26,429 nucleotides of DNA from Gnetum montanum (Eukaryota > Streptophyta > Gnetopsida > Gnetales > Gnetaceae), in NCBI GenBank assembly GCA_015680685.1, contig MNCI01007937.1, positions 1,395,333 through 1,421,761 on the forward strand, given 5' to 3'. Positions 18,501-26,429 of the stretch are shown here, in pieces; position 1 is the first letter of the stretch, and the number at the start of each line of letters is the position of its first letter. The notes below the pieces were generated by a model. The model did no database searches. It saw nothing but the letters and a program-made list of their open reading frames with translations, and was not told where the DNA came from. The translations under genes and the position numbers were made by a program.

Positions 18501-19520
18501 AACGGAGCATCTTTCTTTGTAAGTTCTAGCAACGGCTTGGCGATCTTCAAAATGTTTTCAATGAAGTGCCGATAGTAACCAGTGTGGCCAAGGAATGACC
18601 GAACATCTTTTGCAGTGCTTGGTTGGTGGGTGATTCCTTGGAAGACCCTGATCTTTTTAGGATCCATGCTAATCCCTATCTATGAGATGCGATAACCCAA
18701 CACAATGCCTTCTTGGACCATGAAATGGCTTTTTTGCCAATTGAGCCATAGATTGGTGTCTACACATCTCTTTAGAACCTGCTCAAGATGGTCCAAGGCT
18801 TGCTCGAATGTGGCCTCATAGGTAGAGAAGTCATCCATGAAGACTTCTACCCCATTGCCAATCTGTTGCTGGAAGATGCTAAGGACAAGGTGTTGGAATA
18901 TGGCAGATGCATTGCATAGGCCAAAAGGCATATTCTTGTATGTGAAAGTCCCCCATGGACTTGTGAAAGTTTTTTTGGCATGGTCCTCTGGTGCTATTTG
19001 GATTTGGTTATAACCACTATAACCATCCAAAAAGCTGTAATAACGGTGCCCTGAGATGGTGTCCAACACCTAGTCCACAAATGGGAGTGGGAAATGATCC
19101 TTAAAGGTAGCCATGTTGAGCAACTAAAAATCAATACAGACCCTACATTTGCCATCTTTCTTCAGCACAATAACGAGTGGGCTGACCCATTCGCTATTGT
19201 CAATAGAGTAGATGAACCCTACCTTTAGCAACTATTCGATTTCATCTTTGACGACTTGCTTCAGTTTAGGGTTCAATCGTCTTTGTGGCTATTGTCATGG
19301 CTTCATGGAGGGGTCAATATAGATCCAATGCTGGCAAACCCTAGGATTAACTCCGGTTAACTCAGGGTATGACCATGCGAATGCAACATCCCATTTGTTT
19401 ATCACCTTCAGCAACTTCTTCTTCTGTTCTAGAGCAAGGGTGGCATTGATGATTACTGGCTTCCCATTTCACAAAAAAACATATTCTAAGTGAGCCGGTA
19501 ATGTCTTAAGCTCAAGGGGC
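18501..19520 (-). pseudogene. Reverse transcriptase domain of element A pol
   Basis: Motif order is as in Ty3/Athila RT: RVCIDF (near 19135), the long open block 18680-19069 with FLDGYSGYNQI, FTYKNMPFGLCNA and the active-site FMDDFS (18825-18841), then NWQKSHFMV and GIVLGYRIS. The thumb/connection follows (RSFLGHTGYYRHF). It synthesises cDNA from the element RNA using the tRNA primer. Most stops are TAG at positions where relatives have Gln or Trp. The 129-codon uninterrupted piece is the best preserved part of pol. Confidence 0.88.
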
Positions 19521-19789
19521 TCTTGTTTGAAGCTTTCAAGGATTTGCAGCTTCCCCGAGTCATCATGGTCATGAACAGTGGCAACCTATTGATGAACCTC
19601 TTCCATTTCATCCATGCTTTTAACGTAGGCTTGTACAAGCCCCTTAGATGGTTCCATGCATAATGTGCTGCTAGCAGGATCTATTGTCAGCCACTGGGTG
19701 CCCTCTCGGTTGGTGGCTGTTGTGTACAGGCACTATTGAACAGGTGATTCCTCGATACACTGACTGCATACTTGAATGGATATCTACTT

Positions 19790-20260
19790 AGCATACCATA
19801 ACTACTGCACACAGTTGCACCCTGAGTCATTGTACGTGATGCATGGAACACGCTTCTTCTCGATCTTCCCAAAAGGATTTTCCTTTAAAATTTCAAGGGA
19901 AAGATCTTGGAGTCCTAGTCGTGCATCCATCGTGCTTAGCCAGGCTCTTCCCATGATGATTAGGAAGTTCCCCTTGAAGTTCTCCACACGAATGACCAAG
20001 AAATTAGCAGGATAGGACCACCCACAAACGACGGTCACAATGTCCTCCACCAATCCCAAGGGAATGGTGATGGACTGGTCTACTAACTTGAGCCAAATGT
20101 TGCTCTTCTTTAGCGGGGGAAGGTTCTAGTTCTTGTACATGTAATGAGAGATTAAGTTGACTCCTAACCCTAAGTCTAGAAGAGCTTTGCATGGCTCGTT
20201 CCCTGCCACCTGAAGATAGATAAGGGAGCTTCCCAGATCATTCAACTTTTGGGGAAGATG
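19790..20260 (-). pseudogene. Aspartic protease domain of element A pol
   Basis: Active-site motif ALLDLGLGVNLI (Asp codon at 20174-20176) has the DLG form in place of DTG that I associate with Athila-type proteases. The flap-proximal part reads VDQSITIPLGLVEDI, and IIMGRAWLSTMDARL near 19930-19980 is the conserved C-terminal G-R segment. One TAG lies near 20128. It would process the Gag-Pol polyprotein. It reads in the same frame as RT and as the end of gag, consistent with one polyprotein. Confidence 0.75.
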
Positions 20261-20272
20261 TCCTCCCTTGAT

Positions 20273-22749
20273 CTAGTCCATCACGGCATGTGTGAGCATG
20301 ACCGTCTGGACATTGGAGTGTGGTTGGCTTGAGGGCTGCTCGAGCGGTGGAATAGTGGAGGTGCTTGAAGGTTCAAAGGCACTGGCGATAGGTGTATGTG
20401 AGGGTATTTTCAGATTGTTGGGCTGGAAAAAAGGATGTTTTCGTGGCTTGGGTTCTGGTCCACTTAGTTGAGGTGCCGGTTGTATGTTCATAGCCCTTGT
20501 GGCATTTCGCTGCTACAGTTGTGGTGAAATCTCTCCCTACATCAGTGGAGCAGGTGGTAGCTGAGTGGGATGTTGTGGAGGAGTGGAAAGATAAGGTGAT
20601 GGAGGATAAAAGAGATGTGGGTTTTTCCCCTGGGTGATGGAGATTGAGGTCGAAAATATTCAAGGGGATGGTAATGACTTTGGAAGGCCACATGACTAGA
20701 AGAGTCTCGTGGAGAGATCGATTGCTGAACATAGTACCCATAGGGATCTAGCTATTTGTAAGGGTACTGCTACCTTGGAGGTGGCATCCCCCACACTTGT
20801 GGCTGTTGCCACTGTTGGAATTATTTGTATGGTTGCAGTGGTGCTCCACTTGGATAATATCCTTGCTGCTGGTGGAGCTACCTTGGGTTGCCTTGTGGGT
20901 AAGGCAACCTTCCGTGTGTTTGCCTCTTTGCCAACTGAGGATTCAATGCGTATCCCCCAGACTCTTAGGCCAACATCCCTTAGAATATTCATATTGGCAT
21001 ATGCCACATTCATCATCCTCCTCTGTGTTGGAGTCTGCAACCTGATCTACTACAGCACCTTTGTCCTTGCCCTTATATTGGGCATGTTTAGCTTCCTTCT
21101 TCCTGCGTCAATCATGATCATTACCTTGTTCTCTGGACTCTTCTGCAATTTTTAGCACACTTTGAAATTTTTTGTCCAAAGAGTCCCACATCTTATCAAC
21201 CTGTGCTGATATTTTAAATGCAAAATTTTGTAATGGCAAGGTCTTTCGGTTCACTGCTACTTCCAGTGGTGATTCCTCCTCCTCGTCATAGAATTAGACC
21301 TTCCTCTTCCTGAGGGAAGGATCCCGAATGAATTCTTCTACAGTCTCCTTTTTTCTAAGTTCCCCTTCCTCCTTAGCCACCTGTTCAATGAGGCACTACA
21401 ATTGATGGGCCCTTAGCTCCGACAGTCATCCCTAGGTGTACACGCCAAGGGTCTTTCGCATTTCAAAACGTAGCCCATCAATGATGTGGCAAAGCTATGC
21501 TTGCTGAGAGTAGCCATGGCTAGGGCACTAATGTAGCAGTAAATAGTATCTCCTCATGGCTGCATCCAAGGGTTCATGATTACCTTGTTTCCATCCTTGG
21601 ATTTGATGTCTTAGGTTTGCCACTCTGGAGTACTTTTGATACTTGTCATTGAAAATCTCAAGCATCATACTCCATCTTCTAATTGATTCCGGTTCCAAGG
21701 ATTGGTACTAGTTCTCTACTTCCTTGATAAGTGTGCAAGGGAATAGTCTCAGCTTCTACCAATTATTATCAATGTTTTGTAGGGTGCAGGCATCATGGAA
21801 TGCCTATAGGTGAGTCTACAGATCACAGTTGTATTCCCCTTCAAATTTGGGGATGTTGTTCATATCAACACATTTGATCTGACTATCCTTCATGTGCCTA
21901 CTAGGAATCTACACTGCCTCAACAATCTAGAGCATGCTTTGAGTAGCCAACAACTGCTCATCCGAGTCATAGTCCTGCTAAGGACCATGATGTCTGTGAT
22001 GATTCTGGCTACCCCTCCTTTCATGTTGGCAAGCATCACGTGATTGGTCACGCACTTCCTCACGTTTCCCTTCCGAACCTTTTTACCACCATCCTTTCGC
22101 TCCCTTCTACCCTAGTCACGATCAATGCCTGAGCTGGATGAAGGTGTGGGAGAGCGAGAGGATGGAGAAGAAGGAGAGGTATCGCCACCGTTCCGATGTT
22201 GATCTCCCCATCTACCCTAATGACGACTTCGATCATCCCATCCATCTTTGCTACGTGACCCTTCATTCCCATGAGGATCTTGGTCACTTAGAGGCTTATT
22301 TTGAATGATGGATTAAAGGACCTGCTGCCCCAGAGGAAGTTCGATTGAATGGATGTTATGAAATATGGGATCCCCATCGTCTTGCAACCCTTGCGAGAAT
22401 AAGGGGTTACTGAATTGTTTCCCCTTCAAGTGTTCATATCTTTCCACTTGTTGCTGGTCTTGTGCTCATTAAGCCTTAGTGGAATGATAGTCCCGATAGT
22501 CATGGTAATCCATGACATACTCCACTCCACGGTCTTGGATGCCTAGCTGCCAAGATTGTGGAATAGCATCGCAGGAGCCAATCGATCAGGTGGTAGTATG
22601 ATGTTTCCCTCCATGTCCTGCCATCGTAGATGTTCATCCTAATGTAGGATGAAAGTGAAGTCAGGGACATAATCGTTGGGATGCTTGTACACCACCCAAC
22701 ATTCTTGTGGCACTGGTAGGTTGGATACCTCTCTTCTGTGAGAAGACAT
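20273..22749 (-). pseudogene. gag of element A
   Basis: ATG at 22749 (MSSHRREVSNLPVPQE), followed by an aromatic/acidic stretch, an Arg/Ser-rich low-complexity region (22060-22290: SPSSRSPTPSSSS), and the gag domain (about 21420-21830: SLEPESIRRWSMMLEIFNDK, then HIIDGLRFEMRKTLGVYT). An acidic EEDEC patch with a partial zinc-knuckle (C-x2-C, near 21000) and a PYGYYVQQ/Pro-rich tail joined to protease follow. It forms the particle and binds RNA. At least two frameshifts and several stops (mostly TAG) break it. The same domain order is seen in relic B at 8803-10596. Confidence 0.75.
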
Positions 22750-22895
22750 GTTGGATGTTAGATGGTCCATGTAATCGGTGTACCTTACTATTTACTTTAA
22801 TCTTCCTAGCATGTGTAAATGTTTCTATCCTGGGTCTATTCTAATGACTTGAATGATAATTTCACTAAGGTTAGATGACGCATGTAAGACTAACA

Positions 22896-22914
22896 GTCCT
22901 CAGCAACGGTGCCA
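22896..22914 (-). other. Primer binding site of element A
   Basis: The minus strand reads TGGCACCGTTGCTGAGGAC, starting two bases after the LTR end (CA at 22916-22917). It is close to the TGGCGCCGTTGCCGGGGA type used by Athila elements. CG to CA and CCGG to CTGA differences fit methyl-C decay. Confidence 0.85.
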
Positions 22915-22915
22915 A

Positions 22916-23800
22916 TGATGAGCGACTAGGTACCCCTATGCCCAACCATACGAATCACGGGCATTCACACGTGACTCGATTGAATTTCGTAGACTGTAAG
23001 CACTTAACATACACCAGACCCTAACCAACAAAATCTTGGGTTAGAACGGTCGCTGTCTTCCTAATCTCACTTGTGATGTTCTGTTTACAATGGTTAAGTG
23101 AGATTAAGGCTAATTATTTTTATATCTTTTTACTTATCTTTTGGCAGCTAACTATCTTGGAAAGTAAGGCTAGAGTATTAATTAATCTAAGATTATCTTA
23201 ATCTAAATCCTAACTACTCCTAGCATAAGTATCTAATCCCATCTTCCAAGCATGTTCTGAGCGTCCCCTAAACACTACTGGGTTACCAGACATTAAGCGC
23301 TGCTGGGTTACCAAGTGTTGGGTTTACGTTCGAGATGGTCGTACTTATGGTCTTACGAGCTTACGAGAGAGGGGAAGTGATTAAAATAATAATAACAGAA
23401 ACTTAAGTAATTATCAAAGCATAAACATATTAAACTAATGAATGCAATAAATCACTAAGTTCAAATGATGCAAGGAATGCTTGAAGAGTTCGTCTTTATT
23501 GCCGTCACGCCAATGGGCTCAGATACATCAATGCTCAAATAAAGAGCCGATCACTTTTCTTACACCTGCTGTGGACACTTGGAAAATATTCTATCTCCTA
23601 CGAGAACAAACTGCAAGAGCTTCACTACAACTAACTGAAAGATGCGTAAATGAGGCGGAAGGTCCTCTTATTTATAGACTGAAATAGGCTCCGTGTAAAC
23701 GGGGCCACGTCAACGCATGGAAGGCTACGTCAACGGGGCCGCGTTGATGCAGCTGTGTATATGCAACCTAGTCAACGCATCGACTAATGACACTTCATTA
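22916..23800 (-). repeat. 5' LTR of element A
   Basis: It starts TGATGAGCGACTAGG (+ strand), is adjacent to the PBS, and ends CACTTCATTA (the terminal CA has become TA on the + strand). It aligns to 10597-11507 along its whole length with about 6% differences by eye plus one 26-28-bp U3 unit. It would supply the promoter for the minus-strand genomic RNA. Confidence 0.85.
23669..23732 (-). promoter_or_regulatory. U3 promoter of the 5' LTR
   Basis: The minus strand reads CTATAAATA at 23669-23677. GACGTGGC (23704-23711) and TGACGTAG (23725-23732) lie about 30-60 bp upstream. Both are bZIP-type ACGT-core motifs set in GGGGCC(A/G)CGT repeats. Transcription would run toward lower coordinates. Confidence 0.5.
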
Positions 23801-23805
23801 GTGTC

Positions 23806-24228
23806 TAAACGAGCATCTCAATCTTATTATTGTTCATGGAATGTATCCAAATACAATGCCACTTAAATAAGACTCCATGCAATTGACTCAAATCCACACT
23901 GCAGGTGCTCACTAATTGTTCTCTAGGATTACAGAAAACTGTAAGAGTTTGGCTACACTACTAATCAAATGGTTCTAAATATGCAGTGGGTGCTTGCATA
24001 TTTATAGGCAAATACATGCATTGCATCAATAGGGATGCATTAATGCATTTAGCTATGTCCATGGGGATGCATCGACAGGGCTACCTCAACACATCTAAGA
24101 TGCATTTCCCATTAATGCATCAACATATTTTCATTCACACATATGTGTTGATACATCTAAGATGAGTTGATGAGGCTTTGTTGATAGTGATGTGTCAATG
24201 AAGTTGCCCAACATATCATGTCTCATCA
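23806..24228 (-). repeat. Partial LTR of an older relative, probably the 5' LTR of B
   Basis: It matches the U3/R half of the A and C LTRs: CTGTAAGAGTTTGGCTAC, a minus-strand TATA (ATATTTATAGG near 23998-24008), and degenerate GATGCATCGACAGG repeats, ending CTCATCA near 24228. The U5 half is missing at the junction with A. Being in the same orientation and just outside A, it may be the 5' LTR whose gag lies at 8803-10596. About 1.1 kb (U5, PBS, leader, gag start) would then be missing. Confidence 0.55.
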
Positions 24229-25851
24229 ACATCTATTGTGTTTATTCAAGACAATTATGGTATTTTCTGCATTTTGACTAGAAGATGAAGTCATGAGTGC
24301 CATTAAAAGTGATTTTGCACCTTGGGATTCATTTCAATAAAGATTTTTGTTTTTTTTTAATTCTAAAATCTTAGAATCCTCTACTTTAGTACCATTTTAT
24401 CAGAGTTGAATGTAACAAATGATTATAATGATTATTTTCTTTGTTTTAAACTATTCTCAAAAAAGATGTTTTCGAGTTGAAAGATGTCTCCTAATTTTGT
24501 GAAATACATCTTTTAAGATGAAAAAAATTTATGTAAACATCTTTGAATCTTGTTGCAAATTTATGAATTTGTAACTTTTTCATTACCTTTTGAGCTAATC
24601 TTAGGCTCTTTAATAAGCTCTCAAAAAGATCTACCTACTTGTAAAATATCAAGCTAACTGGATATTATTTTATTAGCCAAATTTTACTTGAAAAAGTGGT
24701 TCCTAATGAGACTTTTCAGCTTTCAAAATTTAAATGTGTGTTTTGAATACCTAATTAACTTGAAGGATTGATTGAGTATGAATGAGAAATTGTAGCAACA
24801 ATTAGATAGTATTGAAATTTGATCACAATGATCAAAATTTGATTGAATTGAAATTATTGTGTGATTACATGATGTGGATAATGTTGAAATCTATTCATAG
24901 TAATCAAAAATTGAGTGACCTAAAATGACTAGTGATTACATGATGAAATATGATTATGCAAAAAGTGATGATGAGTGTTGATGAGAGATAATGAGAATTA
25001 ATGCTAATGTTGAACAATTGTTAATTGATCATTGAGCTATTTTTTGAGGTAAGCAGAGGGAACCTTGATTATTTTGTCTTTAGCAATAAACTTTCTTGCA
25101 AATAATGATAAAGGGACTTCTATCATGTTGGAATTGAAATATTTTGTAACAATATTTATCCACAAGAGATATAGTCAAATTAAGAACTTTATAACTTCAT
25201 GTATTTTGACTAAAAGGTGAAGTGTTAAGTGTCATCAAAAGTGATGTGACACTTTGGGATTTCTTTTGCTAAAAACATGTTGGTTTTTTTGTTGTAAAAT
25301 CTTAAAATGTTTTACTTTGATACTACTTTGTTGGAGTTGAATGTAGTGGATTATTATCTTGTTTATTTTCTTTATTTTGAATAATCCCTAGAATAGGTAT
25401 CTATGGGTTGAAAGACATCTCCTAAATTCATAAAAGACATTGATACAAATGTTTTTTTAATTTTTTAATAAAATTCTAGAGGCAATAGCTTCCTTGTTAC
25501 GTAGAGTTTTAAGTTGATCATGGGCTTGTTTGATATATTTTCCTATAAAACTTTAATTTAATTAGATGTCATTTTTTTGTGAAATGTCTTGAAAAAGTGA
25601 TATTTTTATAACACAAATTACTTAATGGATTGATTGAATCTAAATGAGAGATGATAACAGTAATTCAATAATGTTGAAATTTGATCATAATGATTATAGC
25701 TTGATTAAAATGAACTAAATTTGATGATTAAATTATGAGATATGATTATGTAAAAAATGTTCAAGTATTGTTGATGAATTATTGAGATTATTTGGAGGCA
25801 AGCTAAAGAAATATCAAATTATTCTTTCTTTAGCAACAAAATACCTTATTG
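24229..25851. repeat. Diverged ~950-bp tandem repeat (two copies)
   Basis: 24249-25199 and 25200-25851 align in order. Shared landmarks are TATTTTGACTARAAG, AAAGTGATKT, GAGTTGAATGTA, GTTGAAAGAYATCTCCTAA, GATTGATTGART, TTGAAATTTGATCA and TCTTTAGCAA. The second copy is shorter through internal deletions and is interrupted by the LTR at 25852. Both are very AT-rich, without ORFs. It could be satellite-like or the repeated untranslated part of another element. Confidence 0.6.
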
Positions 25852-26429
25852 ATGAGTGGCGAGGTACCCCTACACTCCACCATACGAATACGAGCGTACA
25901 CGCGCGATCCGGTCGAACTCCGTAGACTAAATGCCTTAACGCCACAAGAAACACTTGGGGTTAATCGTTCGTTGTCTTCCTAGGCTTGCTTGTATGTGTC
26001 ACGGTGTATGGTTAAGCAAGTCTGAGGTATGTGATTTTTTTGGTATTTTCGGCTTATCTTCTATACTACCACGAGAAAAGGGTTGAGAAACTAAACTAAC
26101 TCTAACTAAGATCTAAGTCTAAATTAACTAGCGTCAGCATCCGTTCCCACTTACCGGCCACACCCTGAACTATGCAACTGCAGCTTACCAAACACTAATC
26201 GTTACTGGGATCGCCACACGTAACGCAAGTGCTCGAAGTGGTCGTACTGAGGCACCTATTTAGCCTACGTGTGATAAGCAGCCGATTCCTTAGCCAGCCG
26301 TACACACCTGTAGGTGCTCGTAACTAAGTCGTACTTATCACACGATCTAGCCTAGCAATGAGCAACCGATTCCTCAACTAGTCATACACATCGGACCCAG
26401 GAGTTACCAAGTGCAGAATCCTGGAATAC
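25852..26429 (-). repeat. Start of a further Athila-superfamily LTR (element D), cut by window end
   Basis: It begins close to TTGATGAGTGGCGAGGTACCCCTA and shares ACCATACGAAT, CGTAGACT, GTCTTCCTA and GGTTAAGCAAGTCTGAGG order with the U5/R part of the A LTRs, but is clearly another subfamily. No PBS precedes it, so it is the low-coordinate (3') LTR of a minus-strand element lying mostly outside the window. GC content jumps here relative to the AT-rich repeat. Near 26268-26390 there is an inverted repeat and a diverged direct repeat. Confidence 0.65.

Larger units (their letters stand above)
10597..23800 (-). mobile_element. Element A: near-complete 13.2-kb Athila-like Ty3 retrotransposon
   Basis: LTRs of 911 bp (10597-11507) and 885 bp (22916-23800) flank a PBS (22896-22914), gag, protease, RT, RNase H, integrase, two extra coding regions and a polypurine tract. 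The Athila assignment rests on the protease motif ALLDLG, RT motifs such as FMDDFS, the tRNA-type PBS TGGCACCGTTGC, and a long region between integrase and 3' LTR. The LTR pair differs by roughly 6% by eye, mostly transitions. Flanks GCATC (10592-10596) and GTGTC (23801-23805) could be a decayed TSD. Many stops make it non-autonomous now. Confidence 0.85.

Noticed and set aside
20709-21155. 148-codon open frame on the + strand with hydrophobic composition
   Set aside because: Antisense to the gag C-terminal region, which aligns with relic B on the minus strand. Hydrophobicity follows from reading the complement of a polar region.
23801-23820. GAGCATC at 23811 as the TSD partner of GCATC at 10592
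   Set aside because: It is 11 bp outside the LTR end and forms part of the neighbouring LTR homology. The adjacent GTGTC is the better, though imperfect, candidate.

Overview
The window reads as nuclear DNA of a seed plant with a large, repeat-rich genome. I see no host gene, rRNA or tRNA. Everything recognisable is LTR-retrotransposon sequence plus simple or tandem repeats. The species cannot be named from the sequence. The plant call rests on Athila-type Ty3 proteins, plant-type primer binding sites, and a domain known to me as the 'putative plant transposon protein' domain.

Layout. 1-185 is a decayed ~32-bp minisatellite, and 186-1442 is unassigned. 1443-4311 is an internally deleted + strand Ty3-type element, probably Tat-like: truncated left LTR, PBS at 2037, a broken gag-like frame, and a long right LTR with TATA and W-box motifs. 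4312-5366 and 8039-10596 are remains of an old minus-strand Athila-like element (B): gag at 8.8-10.6 kb and the post-integrase region at 4.4-5.4 kb. A second, internally deleted relative (C) sits inside B at 5372-8033 and keeps a perfect TACAC target-site duplication. 10597-23800 is element A, a nearly complete 13.2-kb Athila-like element on the minus strand with two LTRs (911 and 885 bp, about 6% different by eye), PBS and polypurine tract. It holds gag, protease, RT, RNase H and integrase, then two further coding regions between integrase and the 3' LTR. 23806-24228 is part of another LTR, probably B's. 24229-25851 is a diverged ~950-bp tandem repeat. At 25852 a further LTR of the same superfamily (D) begins and runs off the window.

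How it works together. A is a dead copy: about 23 in-frame stops in pol, about 21 in the downstream ORF, plus frameshifts. The layout is still readable. Minus-strand transcription would start in the right LTR near 23640, be primed at 22914, and read gag-pol down to 16593. After a ~2-kb spacer comes a ~950-codon ORF (14601-11748): a plant-transposon-protein-like domain, a proline-rich linker, a long predicted coiled coil and a conserved C-terminus. In front of it stand a TATA box, four GTATAC palindromes that resemble the LTR U3, and a good candidate 5'-leader intron. This suggests the downstream ORF has its own transcription or splicing control. That cassette, its partial conservation in C, and a hydrophobic small ORF shared by A and B are the most interesting contents of the window.
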